A stretch of DNA of 32,054 nt from CAIPVR01 sp049316905 (GCA_049316905.1 JBMOJH010000031.1:1-32054); one strand, 5' to 3'. Counted from the stretch's first letter, positions 21,250-28,787 are shown. Made by a program: numbers and translations. Notes: a model not told the origin generated them from the letters alone.

Positions 21250-22485
21250 TCAGAGGCCCTCTTCGGCCATCCCCTCCATCTGCTCCAGCTCCGGGTCCGT
21301 CTCGGTGCCCGGTTCCGGCGGGCCCTGGCCGCGGCCCAGGAGTGCGAAGGACACGAGCGGGAACACCAGCACGCTGAGCATGCCCGCGCCCACCAGCGCA
21401 GTGGCGTTCTGCGGGCGCATCTTGTTGGTCTCGAGCCCCACCGTGGTGATCACCACGAGCAGGGGCAGGGCGGTGGACTGCAGGAGCGCCAGGGCCGTGC
21501 GGTCCCGGAGGTTGAGCACTCCCTTGTAGATGAGGAGTGCGGGCAGGCCGCGCACCGCGAGGAAGAGGGCGAGGAAGATCGGGACCCGCACCGCGGTGGC
21601 CGGATCGGCGAGCGCCGTGATGTCGAACTTCATCCCGCTGACGATGAAGAACACCGGGATGAGGAACCCGAAACCGATGGAGTCGAGCCGGGGGGTGAGG
21701 ATCGCGCCGGCCTCGGTGGGGAGGGCGAGGCGGGCGATGAGTCCCGCCGCGAAGGCGCCGAGCAGCATGTCGAGGCCCAGCTGGGTGGCCAGCGCCACCA
21801 TCCCGATGATGAGCAGCATCACCACGCGCACGGGCATCTGCGAGGTGGTGCTCAGTTGCACCCGGATGTACTCGAGGAAGCCCGGCGGCTTGGCCCGGGT
21901 GGCCGCGGCGGCCACGGCCACTGCGAGGAGCACGAACGCGCCGAGCAGCAGCAGCTCGGTGCCCGGTGCCGAGCTGCCCACGAGCACGGTGAGCATCAGC
22001 ACCGGACCGAACTCGCCGATGGCCCCGGCGGCGGCGAGCAGGTCACCGAAGGGCGTGCCGAAGAACCCGCGGTCCTTGAGCATCGGCAGCAGTGTCCCGA
22101 TCGCCGTGGTGGTCAGGGCGAGGCCCACCAGCAGGCTCGAGATCACGAAACCCTGCAGCTGCAGCACGATCGCCACCGAGAAGCCGAGCCCGAGGCTGAC
22201 GAGCCAGCCGGTGGCGCCACGGTTCAGCGGGGTGCCCTTGAGCCGGGCGAAGTCGATCTCGTAGCCGGCGACGAAGAAGAGGAAGGCGAGGCCGAGGGTG
22301 CTGAGGCCCCGCACGAACGGGTCGACCTCGGCCCACCCGAGCACCGCGGGGCCGATGGCGATGCCCAGCCCCAGCTCGAACAGCACCGACGGGATCCGCC
22401 ACCGCTTGAGGGCCAGGGCCAGCAGCGGGGCCACCACCGCCGCTGCGGCGATCACCACCAGCGACAGCGAGCTCCCCTCGGACAT
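21250..22485 (-). CDS. Cation:proton antiporter, CPA2/KefB-type membrane domain
   Basis: The 411-residue integral membrane protein is a monovalent cation/proton antiporter of the CPA2 family (KefB/NapA-like). Features include the start VVAPLLALALKRWRIPSVLFE, GLGIAIGPAVLGW, and FLFFVAGYEIDFARLK. LALTTTAIGTLLPMLKD and a mid-membrane GAIGEFGPVLML follow, then a second half ending near LVFPLVSFALL. About 12 hydrophobic segments are visible. The C-terminus is a short acidic tail (ETDPELEQMEGMAEEGL); no TrkA-N regulatory domain is attached. It is 43 bp downstream of the pilin-like gene but has its own TAGCGT box. The transported ion (Na+ or K+) is not determined. Confidence 0.9.
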   Translation of the reverse strand: MSEGSSLSLVVIAAAAVVAPLLALALKRWRIPSVLFELGLGIAIGPAVLGWAEVDPFVRGLSTLGLAFLFFVAGYEIDFARLKGTPLNRGATGWLVSLGLGFSVAIVLQLQGFVISSLLVGLALTTTAIGTLLPMLKDRGFFGTPFGDLLAAAGAIGEFGPVLMLTVLVGSSAPGTELLLLGAFVLLAVAVAAAATRAKPPGFLEYIRVQLSTTSQMPVRVVMLLIIGMVALATQLGLDMLLGAFAAGLIARLALPTEAGAILTPRLDSIGFGFLIPVFFIVSGMKFDITALADPATAVRVPIFLALFLAVRGLPALLIYKGVLNLRDRTALALLQSTALPLLVVITTVGLETNKMRPQNATALVGAGMLSVLVFPLVSFALLGRGQGPPEPGTETDPELEQMEGMAEEGL

Positions 22486-22493
22486 GCGGCGAC

Positions 22494-22499
22494 ACGCTA
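22494..22499 (-). promoter_or_regulatory. -10 box TAGCGT, probable leaderless promoter of the antiporter gene
   Basis: On the minus strand TAGCGT is followed by 8 nt and the ATG at 22485. Confidence 0.45.
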
Positions 22500-22528
22500 G
22501 TGGCGTCGCCTGCAGGCGGGGTGCGTGG

Positions 22529-23263
22529 TCAGGGGGCGCTGGCGTTCACGCCGGGGGTCGCGCCGTCCCAGGTGAGTCCGGGTGCCGCCACGGAGCGGAC
22601 CACGATCTCGATGCGGTCGATCGACGGGTTGCCGGTGCGGCGGACGGCGCCGGAGTCGATGACGGCCACGCCGTTCGCCCCGGTCGTGCCGGAGGCGACC
22701 GACTCCGACCACGAGGTGTTGCCCCGATTGTCCACCGCCCGCAGGCGGACGGTCACCGAGACGGCCGCGTTGGCGACCGGAGCACCCAGGTCGTCGCGCA
22801 CGGTCAGGTCGGTCGCGAGCGACCAGGTCGAGGAGCTGCTGGTGCGGCGGGCGTTCGACAGTGTCGCGATCGCCCGGGTGGCCCGCGGGACGGTCGTGGT
22901 GGTCGTCGTCGTCGGGCGCACGGTGGTGGTCGTGGTCGACGGGGCCACCGTGGTGGTGGTCGTCGAGGGGGCGACCGTGGTGGTGGTCGACGGCGCCGCC
23001 GTGGTCGTGGGGGCGACGGTCGTGGTGGTCGCCGGGGAGGGCACCGTGGTCTCGGCCGCCACCTCCACCCGCGAGGAGTAGGGCGTGGCCATGCCGTTGG
23101 CCTGCTGCTGGAACTGGTCCTTGGCCGTGCCCTGCAGGAACTGGACGCCACCGGTGACCGGCACCGCGATCGCCGCGGCGATCAGGGCGTACTCCACGAG
23201 CGTCGCGCCACGCTCGTTCCGGCGGGGGCGGCGGGCGGTGCGGTGGGGGCGTGCTCCGAAAAT
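22529..23263 (-). CDS. Flp/TadE-type pilin-like N-terminus fused to a Thr-rich stalk and an Ig-like domain
   Basis: The N-terminal region reads RRNERGATLVEYALIAAA, a class III signal: cleavage after Gly would give ATLVE with the conserved Glu at +5, then a hydrophobic helix. A spacer, a Thr-rich stalk of about 60 residues with repeated TTTTTVAPS units, and a C-terminal Ig-like domain follow (about 120 residues, with DDLGAPVANAAVSVTVRL and SGTTGANGVAVIDSG). Ordinary Flp pilins are only 50-70 residues, so this may be a minor pilin carrying an adhesive head. The start is uncertain: the GTG at 23197 lies inside the pilin motif and would remove the cleavage site. The frame continues upstream only to 23263, where the first codon is ATT. 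A small indel or a non-canonical start is likely. No tad genes are adjacent. Confidence 0.7.
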   Translation of the reverse strand: MFGARPHRTARRPRRNERGATLVEYALIAAAIAVPVTGGVQFLQGTAKDQFQQQANGMATPYSSRVEVAAETTVPSPATTTTVAPTTTAAPSTTTTVAPSTTTTTVAPSTTTTTVRPTTTTTTTVPRATRAIATLSNARRTSSSSTWSLATDLTVRDDLGAPVANAAVSVTVRLRAVDNRGNTSWSESVASGTTGANGVAVIDSGAVRRTGNPSIDRIEIVVRSVAAPGLTWDGATPGVNASAP

Positions 23264-23316
23264 TCACCCATCGTGAGGTGTCGAGCACGCTCCGTCACTG
23301 GTCGGAACGTCCCGGC

Positions 23317-23334
23317 GGGGATGGGAAGATCCCC
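23317..23334. repeat. Inverted repeat GGGGAT-N6-ATCCCC before the decarboxylase-like gene
   Basis: GGGGAT (23317-23322) and ATCCCC (23329-23334) are perfect inverted copies, ending 2 bp before the ATG at 23337. It could be an operator or a small hairpin over the start region. Confidence 0.35.
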
Positions 23335-23336
23335 CA

Positions 23337-24053
23337 ATGACCGACACCGAGCAGGACTCCCCCGATCAGGACCGTTGGGGGGAGATCGACGGCGTGGAGA
23401 TCACCTTCCCGATCGTCGTGGACGAGATGAACTCCGCCACGCTCACCTTCACCGTCCCGGCCGACGCAGCGCGGGCGTTCGTGCCGGAGGGCTTCGAGGT
23501 GCTGGAGGTGGCGCCCGGCTCCGCCATGTTGATCGTGGCGCTCTGCGACTACCTCCGGAACCCGTGGGGCGACTACCTCGAGGTGAACCTGGGCCTGCTC
23601 GTGCACCCGGCGGGCCGCCCGGAGGAGGCCGGGGCCTTCCAGTGGCGCATGCCGGTGGACCAGGAGTTCACCTGCGCGGCGGGCAACCGGGTGCTGGGCC
23701 TGCCCAAGTCGGTCGAGGACCTCACCGTCGAGTACACCGACGACTCGGTCACCTTCCTCCTGCGGGACGCGGGGGAGCCGTCGCTCACCGTCACGCTGCC
23801 GCGCGCCGCAGCTGCGGGCGACCCGGTGCGCGAGACCACGATCACCTACTCGATCCTCGACGGGGCCCCCACCGCGGTGCCGCTCACCATCGACCTGCCC
23901 ACCGGCGCGGTCGATCCCGCCGCGGTGCGGCTCGAGCTCGGCACCGGCGTGGTGGCCGACGAGCTGCGCTCCCTGGGCCTCCCCGCGGTGCCCGACCTCG
24001 CGGCGTGGGGCGAGGGGCTCGGCGGCACCTTCGAGCGGCCGCGCCCCCTGTAG
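23337..24053 (+). CDS. Acetoacetate decarboxylase-like protein
   Basis: The 238-residue protein resembles the acetoacetate decarboxylase superfamily. The pattern TFTVPADAARAFVPEGFEVLEVAPG, with segments of the N-terminal half, matches the common entry sequence of the fold. NRVLGLPKSVEDLTVEY corresponds to the family's G-x-P-K segment that bears the Schiff-base lysine. Many actinobacterial homologues are not true acetoacetate decarboxylases, so the substrate is open. It is divergent from the pilin-like gene, and the 73-bp spacer holds an inverted repeat next to the start. No clear -10 box is seen. The GAP-family gene 32 bp downstream has its own promoter box. Confidence 0.75.
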   Translation: MTDTEQDSPDQDRWGEIDGVEITFPIVVDEMNSATLTFTVPADAARAFVPEGFEVLEVAPGSAMLIVALCDYLRNPWGDYLEVNLGLLVHPAGRPEEAGAFQWRMPVDQEFTCAAGNRVLGLPKSVEDLTVEYTDDSVTFLLRDAGEPSLTVTLPRAAAAGDPVRETTITYSILDGAPTAVPLTIDLPTGAVDPAAVRLELGTGVVADELRSLGLPAVPDLAAWGEGLGGTFERPRPL

Positions 24054-24073
24054 GGATCCCGTCACGCCGCCCG

Positions 24074-24079
24074 TAGCCT
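24074..24079 (+). promoter_or_regulatory. -10 box TAGCCT, probable leaderless promoter of the GAP-family gene
   Basis: TAGCCT is followed by 6 nt and the GTG at 24086. GGAGG also touches the start codon but is too close to act as a ribosome-binding site, which favours the leaderless reading. Confidence 0.45.
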
Positions 24080-24085
24080 GCGGAG

Positions 24086-24754
24086 GTGGGAGAACTTCTC
24101 TCCAAGACGCTCCCGCTGGCCCTGGGAGCGGCGGTCAGTCCGACGGTGCTCGCGCTCGGCCTGCTCATCCTGAGCTCGCCCCGGCGGCCCGTGGCCCGCG
24201 GGCTCGCCTACACCGCCGGCGTGCTCGTCGTCCTCGGCGGGCTCACCGCCATGGGCCTGCTCGTGACCCACCACGGCACGGGCATGGGGTCCGACCGCAA
24301 CCCGGTCACCCGGGCCATCGACGGCACGATCGGCGTGGTCCTGCTGCTGCTCGCCGTGCACACCGTGCTGCGCATGCTGACCACCGACAAGGACGCCCCG
24401 CACGACCCGGCCCCGCCGACGAGCGCGGCGAGGGCCACCGGTCTCGGCGCCGCCCTGCTGCTCGGCATGGCGATGATGGTCGCCAACTTCTCCACGATCC
24501 TGCTGTACCTGCCGGCGATGCGGGAGGTCTCCGCGGCCCGGGTGCCGGTGGACGACAAGGTAGTGGTGGTGGCGATCGTGTTCCTCATCACGTCGCTCCC
24601 GGCCACGTTGCCGATGGTGACCCGTCTGGTGGCCCCCGGTCCGTCGGCCAGGTGGTTCGACGCGATGCACGCGTGGGTGGCGCGGCACCAGCGGACCATC
24701 GGGCTGGTCGTCGAGGTGGTGTTCGGGGCGTACCTGCTGTTCAAGGCGCTCTAG
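24086..24754 (+). CDS. GAP-family (Sap/SfLAP, LysE-like) membrane protein
   Basis: The 222-residue protein has about six hydrophobic segments and the family's N-terminal LPLALGAAVSPTVLALGLLI, then LSSPRRPVARGLAYTAGV. The middle loop (DKDAPHDPAPPTSAARA) and GAALLLGMAMMVANFSTILLYLPA are also typical. In mycobacteria, Sap proteins are linked to export of glycolipids such as sulfolipid and peptidoglycolipid; the superfamily also holds LysE-type exporters. The role here is unknown and could be small-molecule or lipid export. It precedes an MDR oxidoreductase on the same strand, which has its own -10 box. Confidence 0.8.
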   Translation: MGELLSKTLPLALGAAVSPTVLALGLLILSSPRRPVARGLAYTAGVLVVLGGLTAMGLLVTHHGTGMGSDRNPVTRAIDGTIGVVLLLLAVHTVLRMLTTDKDAPHDPAPPTSAARATGLGAALLLGMAMMVANFSTILLYLPAMREVSAARVPVDDKVVVVAIVFLITSLPATLPMVTRLVAPGPSARWFDAMHAWVARHQRTIGLVVEVVFGAYLLFKAL

Positions 24755-24778
24755 CCGGAGCGGGCCGGGTCGGGGCGG

Positions 24779-24784
24779 TAGCGT
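24779..24784 (+). promoter_or_regulatory. -10 box TAGCGT upstream of the MDR oxidoreductase
   Basis: TAGCGT ends 9 nt before the ATG at 24794, giving a leaderless or nearly leaderless transcript that would also include the cupin gene. Confidence 0.45.
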
Positions 24785-24793
24785 CCGCGGCCG

Positions 24794-25816
24794 ATGAGCA
24801 CCGACCTGCCCACCACCCAGCACCGCATCGTCCTACGCCGTCGGCCCGAGGGGCTGCTGGCCCACGCCGACGTCGAGGACGTGGAGGTGCCGCTCCCGCC
24901 GCTCGAGGAGGGCGAGGCGCTCCTGGCCAACGAGGTGCTCGGCATCGACGCCTCGGTGCGTTCGTGGCTCAGCCCGGCCAAGGGCTATCTCCCGCCGGTG
25001 GAGCTCGGCGAGGGCGTGCGCTGCTCCACGGTCGGCCGGGTGGTGGCGAGCCGGTGCCCGGCCTACGCGGTGGGCGACGTGGTCACCACGCTCGGGGCGT
25101 GGGAGGAGTTCACCGTCATCCGCGACGACCTGTTCTCCACGTGGCTGTCGGGTCCGGACCCGGGCTACGACACCACGGCCTTCCTGGCTCTCTACGGGTC
25201 CACCGGCTGCACCGCCTACATCGGGATGCTCGAGATCGCGGACGTGAAGGAGGGCGAGACCGCGGTGGTCTCCGCCGCGGCGGGCGCCACCGGGTCGGTG
25301 GCCGCACAACTCGCCAAGCTGCGCGGCGCGCGGGTGATCGGCATCACCGGCTCCGACGAGAAGTGCCGGTGGCTGATCGAAGAGGTGGGCCTCGACGGCG
25401 CGATCAACCACCGCACCGAGGACATCTCCGCCCGGATGAAGGAGATGGGTGCCCGCGCGGATGTGTTCTTCGACAACGTGGGCGGCCCGGTCCTCGACGC
25501 CGTGCTCAGCCGGCTGGCCCTGCACGCCCGGGTCGTGCTGTGCGGCGCGATCGCCACGTACAACGACACGGAGAAGTCGCCGGGCCCCTCGAACTACCTC
25601 AACCTGATCCAGCAGAGGGCCACCATGACGGGCTTCCTGTCGCTCGACGACATCCCGCGGTTCCCGGAGATCGGGGCGCAGCTACGGGAGTGGGAGCAGG
25701 AGGGCCGGCTCCGGTACCACGCCGAGGTGTTCGAGGGCCTGGGGTCATCGGTCGACGCGCTCAACGCGATGTTCACCGGCGCGAACACCGGCAAGATCGT
25801 CATCCGCCTCGGGTGA
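24794..25816 (+). CDS. NADP-dependent medium-chain dehydrogenase/reductase (CurA/leukotriene B4 dehydrogenase-like)
   Basis: The 340-residue zinc-independent MDR oxidoreductase reduces alkenal/one double bonds in characterised relatives. The N-terminus QHRIVLRRRPEGLLAH is typical of the PTGR/CurA group, as is NEVLGIDASVRSWLSP. The cofactor motif AAAGATGSVAAQLAKLRGA (glycine-rich AxxGxxG) is followed by VIGITGSDEKCRWL, and FFDNVGGPVLDAVLSRL lies in the second half. The family zinc ligands are absent. Its TGA overlaps the GTG of the cupin gene, so the two are probably co-translated. Substrate unknown; detoxification of reactive enones or a catabolic reduction are both possible. Confidence 0.88.
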   Translation: MSTDLPTTQHRIVLRRRPEGLLAHADVEDVEVPLPPLEEGEALLANEVLGIDASVRSWLSPAKGYLPPVELGEGVRCSTVGRVVASRCPAYAVGDVVTTLGAWEEFTVIRDDLFSTWLSGPDPGYDTTAFLALYGSTGCTAYIGMLEIADVKEGETAVVSAAAGATGSVAAQLAKLRGARVIGITGSDEKCRWLIEEVGLDGAINHRTEDISARMKEMGARADVFFDNVGGPVLDAVLSRLALHARVVLCGAIATYNDTEKSPGPSNYLNLIQQRATMTGFLSLDDIPRFPEIGAQLREWEQEGRLRYHAEVFEGLGSSVDALNAMFTGANTGKIVIRLG

Positions 25817-26193
25817 CGCCGGTGCCCGACTACGTCCGCATCTGGGCCGACGACGCCGGCGAGAGCCATCTCGAGGACGTGACGCTGCCACGGACGGTGT
25901 CGCCCGCCGAGCCGGGTGTGGCCGAGCTGTGGGTAGCCGATCCGGTGGCCGTGGACCGGCTGCACTTCCTCGTCGTGAAGGCGGCGGAGCAGTCGCCCGA
26001 CTGGCACCGAGGGCCCCGGCGGCAGTTCGTGACGTTCCTCGACGGCTGGGTGCGCATCACCGTCAGCGACGGCGAGGAGCGGGTGCTCCCGGCCGGGTCC
26101 ACCGTGCTCGTGGAGGACCTCCACGGCCGGGGCCATGTGACCGAGCACGAGCCGGGCGACCGGCGCGTGTTGGTCATCCCCCTCGACCCCTGA
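25813..26193 (+). CDS. Small cupin-like protein
   Basis: The 126-residue product has a beta-rich pattern with RQFVTFLDGWVRITVSDGE, LPAGSTVLVEDLHGRGHVTE and RRVLVIPLD, which reads as a single cupin barrel: the GxxxxxVSDG turn followed by the PAGS and GHxxE segments. Only a few candidate metal ligands are visible (the His of RGHVTEHE). The GTG at 25813 overlaps the oxidoreductase stop (GTGA), so I prefer it over the GTG at 25822. The role is unknown; it may bind or isomerise the product of the upstream reductase. It is separated from the convergent arfB gene by 57 bp holding two small inverted repeats. Confidence 0.65.
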   Translation: MTPVPDYVRIWADDAGESHLEDVTLPRTVSPAEPGVAELWVADPVAVDRLHFLVVKAAEQSPDWHRGPRRQFVTFLDGWVRITVSDGEERVLPAGSTVLVEDLHGRGHVTEHEPGDRRVLVIPLDP

Positions 26194-26199
26194 ACACGC

Positions 26200-26229
26200 C
26201 CGCTCCGACGTCTGCGGAGGTTGGAGCGG
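26200..26229. repeat. Inverted repeat CCGCTCC-N16-GGAGCGG between convergent genes
   Basis: CCGCTCC (26200-26206) pairs with GGAGCGG (26223-26229). It starts 7 bp past the cupin stop and may help termination of the plus-strand transcript; no T-run follows. Confidence 0.3.
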
Positions 26230-26240
26230 CCCGGAGGCGA

Positions 26241-26261
26241 CCGAGGACCCCTATTCCTCGG
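26241..26261. terminator. Hairpin CCGAGGA-N7-TCCTCGG straddling the arfB stop
   Basis: A perfect 7-bp stem with a 7-nt loop spans the convergent 3' ends, and the arfB stop codon lies in the loop. It could serve as a bidirectional terminator, but no U-tract accompanies it. Confidence 0.3.
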
Positions 26262-26676
26262 TGGGGAGGGGGCGGCGGCGGGTCTGCTTGGTCTCGGCGC
26301 GCCGGCGCTTGCCCTCCAGCCGTCGGGTCTGTGACCCGCGGGTGGGTCGCGTGGCGGTCCGCGGCCGAGGCGCGGCCATTCCGTTCCGCAGGCGCGAGGC
26401 GAGCCGCTGGCGGGCGAGGGCCCGATTGCGGTGCTGGGACCGCTCGTCGTCGGCCACCACCCGCAGCTCGGGACCGAACCGGCCGACGAGCCGCTCGCGC
26501 TGCGCGTCGGAGAAGGTCGGACACACCGTCAGGTCGAGCCGCAGCTCCACTCGCGTGCTCGACCGGTTCGCGTGCTGGCCCCCCGGTCCGCCCGACGGGG
26601 TGAAGCGCTCGTCGAGGCACCACGCCGGCACCACCAGGCCCGGGCGGATCTCCAGCGGCTCGTCGGGCGCGGGCAT
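26251..26676 (-). CDS. arfB: Alternative ribosome-rescue factor, peptidyl-tRNA hydrolase ArfB
   Basis: The 141-residue protein is a release-factor-like hydrolase that enters the empty mRNA channel of stalled ribosomes and frees the peptide through its GGQ loop. Visible: RFTPSGGPGGQHANRSSTRVE with the GGQ motif, then LRLDL. A C-terminal basic tail (QTRRLEGKRRRAETKQTRRR) matches the ribosome-entry tail of ArfB. Full-length release factors are over 340 residues and carry a codon-recognition domain, absent here. The ATG at 26676 (MPAPDEPLEIRPGL) is 6 nt after a TACCCT -10 box on the minus strand, and the promoter overlaps that of the divergent methyltransferase gene. Confidence 0.92.
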   Translation of the reverse strand: MPAPDEPLEIRPGLVVPAWCLDERFTPSGGPGGQHANRSSTRVELRLDLTVCPTFSDAQRERLVGRFGPELRVVADDERSQHRNRALARQRLASRLRNGMAAPRPRTATRPTRGSQTRRLEGKRRRAETKQTRRRPLPTEE

Positions 26677-26682
26677 CCGGGG

Positions 26683-26692
26683 AGGGTACCGT
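26683..26692. promoter_or_regulatory. Overlapping divergent -10 boxes for arfB (-) and the methyltransferase gene (+)
   Basis: On the minus strand TACCCT (26683-26688) lies 6 nt before the arfB ATG. On the plus strand TACCGT (26687-26692) lies 6 nt before the GTG at 26699. The two boxes share bases 26687-26688, and the start codons are 22 bp apart, so only one strand can be opened at a time at this point. Confidence 0.5.
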
Positions 26693-26698
26693 CGGCCG

Positions 26699-27538
26699 GT
26701 GCTGAGCGAACCGGCCGGAGCCCTCGACGGACTGGAGCCCGCGGCCCGCGCGTACCTCGACCTGCTGATGCGCTGCCTCACCCGCGAGGCCTTCCTCGAC
26801 CAGGAGTGGTGGGACGCGGACCTGCGGGACTGGCCCGGCGGGCGCGACGCGGTCCTCCCGGTGCTGCGCGAGCGGGACTGGCGTGTGGTCCGCCGGGGCA
26901 ATCCCGCGGCCCGCGCCGAGGGCCGCGACTGGCCCCCGACCGCGGAGACCATGATCGGCACCGCCCGGCTCACCAACGTGGCCGAGTGCTGCGTCGCCGC
27001 CCTCCACGACGGCGTCCCCGGCGACCTGATCGAGACCGGTGTGTGGCGCGGTGGCACCACCGTCCTCATGCGCGGCGTGCTGGCCGCGCTGGGCGACGAG
27101 GACCGTCACGTCTGGGTGGCCGACAGCTTCGAGGGGCTCCCCGTGCCCGACGAGCGCTATCCGGCCGACGCGCACCTCGACTGGTCGCACGTGGACGTGC
27201 TGAAGGTGGACGCGGACGCGGTGCGCGCCAACTTCGGCCGCTACGGCCTGCTCGACGACCGCGTGCGGTTCCTCGAGGGCTGGTTCGCCGACACCCTGCC
27301 CGGCGCGCCGATCGACCGGCTGGCGGTGCTGCGCCTCGACGGGGACCTCTACGGCTCGACCATGGACGCGCTCACCGCGCTCGAGCCGAAGGTGTCGCCC
27401 GGCGGGTTCGTGCTCGTGGACGACTACGGCGGCTGGGCGTCGTGCCGGGAGGCGGTGGACGACTACCGCGCCGAGCGAGGGATCACCGCACCGATCCAAC
27501 AGGTGGACTGGACCGGCGTGTGGTGGCGGAAGCACTGA
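26699..27538 (+). CDS. TylF/MycF-family class I SAM-dependent O-methyltransferase
   Basis: The 279-residue protein has the TylF (macrocin O-methyltransferase) family pattern: the SAM-binding region DLIETGVWRGGTTVLMRGVL, VADSFEGLPVPD and VDVLKVDADAVRANFGRYGLL. Then come VRFLEGWFADTLPG, LAVLRLDGDLYGSTMDAL and GGFVLVDDYGGWASC. Asp and His-type residues in the LRLDGD and VDDYG segments probably bind a divalent metal, as in MycF. Family members methylate sugar hydroxyls of macrolides or polysaccharides; no polyketide or sugar biosynthesis genes are near. The GTG at 26699 is set by the -10 box. Its 3' end overlaps the convergent MFS gene by 56 bp. Confidence 0.88.
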   Translation: MLSEPAGALDGLEPAARAYLDLLMRCLTREAFLDQEWWDADLRDWPGGRDAVLPVLRERDWRVVRRGNPAARAEGRDWPPTAETMIGTARLTNVAECCVAALHDGVPGDLIETGVWRGGTTVLMRGVLAALGDEDRHVWVADSFEGLPVPDERYPADAHLDWSHVDVLKVDADAVRANFGRYGLLDDRVRFLEGWFADTLPGAPIDRLAVLRLDGDLYGSTMDALTALEPKVSPGGFVLVDDYGGWASCREAVDDYRAERGITAPIQQVDWTGVWWRKH

Positions 27539-28772
27539 CCGTCCGCCGGTGCTGGGTGCCCACCGCGGCACCGCCGACCGCGGCGACCACCGCCACCGCG
27601 AGCAGCGCCGGGCTCACGCCGAGCCGGTCGAACAACCATCCCATGGCCAGTGCCCCGGCGGCAGCCGCGGCGGACACGATCAGGAAGAAGACGCCGATCA
27701 TCCGGCCGCGGATCCGCTCCGGGGTGTCGAGCTGCAGCGCGCTGGTGCCCGCCACGTAGACCATCTCCCACGAGAGCCCCACCACGAGCAGGCCCAGCAG
27801 GTCGGACGCGAGTCCCGGCCCGGCGCCCACCAGCAGGGTGCCCAGCGCGCTGAGCAGCACGCCGACCACCAGCACCGTCCGTGCCCGGTGTCCGTCCGCG
27901 AGCACCTTCCCCAGGAACGTGTTGCCGATGATGGCGCCCGCGTTGATGGTGGCGAAGAGGAGCCCGAGCATCATGGCGTCGCCGTGCTCCCGGGCGATGG
28001 CCGGCAGCAGGCTCTGCACCGGGGCCACCACGACGAAGAACACGAGCGCGCCGTAGACCACGGTGCGCACGAGCGGCAGGGGCCACCCGGCCCGCAGTCC
28101 GTCACGCAGCCCGTCCATGGAGCGTTCGCGGCCCGCGTGGCGGTGCCGGGCCAGGTCGCAGGAGGCCTGCAGCACCGGGGAGGCCGCCACGACCACCGCG
28201 ACGAGCACGTTGGAGGCGCCGTTCACCGCGAACGCCAGCCACGCGCCCATCGTGGCGGTGGCCCAGCCGCCGCACACACCCCCGATCACCATGCCGACGT
28301 TGCGGGCGGCCGACATCAGGTTGACCGAGCGGTGCCGCAGTTCCTCGGGCACCGTGAACGGGACCACGATCGACATGACGGGGTTCACCAGCGCCGTGGG
28401 GACCGCCACCATGAGGACGAACAGGAGGATCAGGGGGAAGGTCAGCCAGCCCTGGTAGGCGCCGAGCGCCAGGAGGAGCGGGCCCGGGACCTGGGCGGCG
28501 CTGAGCCAGGTGGCCAGCTTCCGCGGGCAGACGCGGTCGGCGAGGGCGCCACCGATCGGGCTGCCCACCAGCGACGGGCCCAGTGCCACGGCCGCAAGGA
28601 GGCCCACGTCCATCGAGCTGCCGGTCAGGCGCAGCACCAGCCAGCCCGCGGCGACCACCTGCATGGTGGAGCCGATGGAGGAGACGAGGCGGGCCGCGAA
28701 CATGCGGCGGAACGGCGCGAACGAGAGCGGCCCGGGCGCGGCGGGGGCGCGCGTCGTGATCGTGGTGCTCAC
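27483..28772 (-). CDS. MFS transporter (DHA3/EntS-like exporter)
   Basis: This is a 429-residue major facilitator protein with about 12 membrane segments. The N-terminal FAPFRRMFAARLVSSIGSTMQ and the motif-A-like GGALADRVCPRKL in the loop after TM2 resemble the drug/siderophore-exporting DHA3 group. The central cytoplasmic loop (about residue 190-225) contains LARHRHAGRERSMDGLRDG. The GTG start is preceded at 7 nt by TACCGT. A perfect 8-bp inverted repeat lies just upstream and overlaps the promoter, so expression is likely under a repressor, probably TetR-type. The regulator gene is not in the window. Substrate unknown. Confidence 0.88.
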   Translation of the reverse strand: MSTTITTRAPAAPGPLSFAPFRRMFAARLVSSIGSTMQVVAAGWLVLRLTGSSMDVGLLAAVALGPSLVGSPIGGALADRVCPRKLATWLSAAQVPGPLLLALGAYQGWLTFPLILLFVLMVAVPTALVNPVMSIVVPFTVPEELRHRSVNLMSAARNVGMVIGGVCGGWATATMGAWLAFAVNGASNVLVAVVVAASPVLQASCDLARHRHAGRERSMDGLRDGLRAGWPLPLVRTVVYGALVFFVVVAPVQSLLPAIAREHGDAMMLGLLFATINAGAIIGNTFLGKVLADGHRARTVLVVGVLLSALGTLLVGAGPGLASDLLGLLVVGLSWEMVYVAGTSALQLDTPERIRGRMIGVFFLIVSAAAAAGALAMGWLFDRLGVSPALLAVAVVAAVGGAAVGTQHRRTVSASATTRRSSPPVGSVR

Positions 28773-28779
28773 CGTTCCG

Positions 28780-28785
28780 ACGGTA
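28780..28785 (-). promoter_or_regulatory. -10 box TACCGT, probable leaderless promoter of the MFS gene
   Basis: On the minus strand TACCGT is followed by 7 nt and the GTG at 28772. The palindrome at 28788-28809 lies directly upstream, between the -10 and any -35 element. Confidence 0.45.
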
Positions 28786-28787
28786 CC

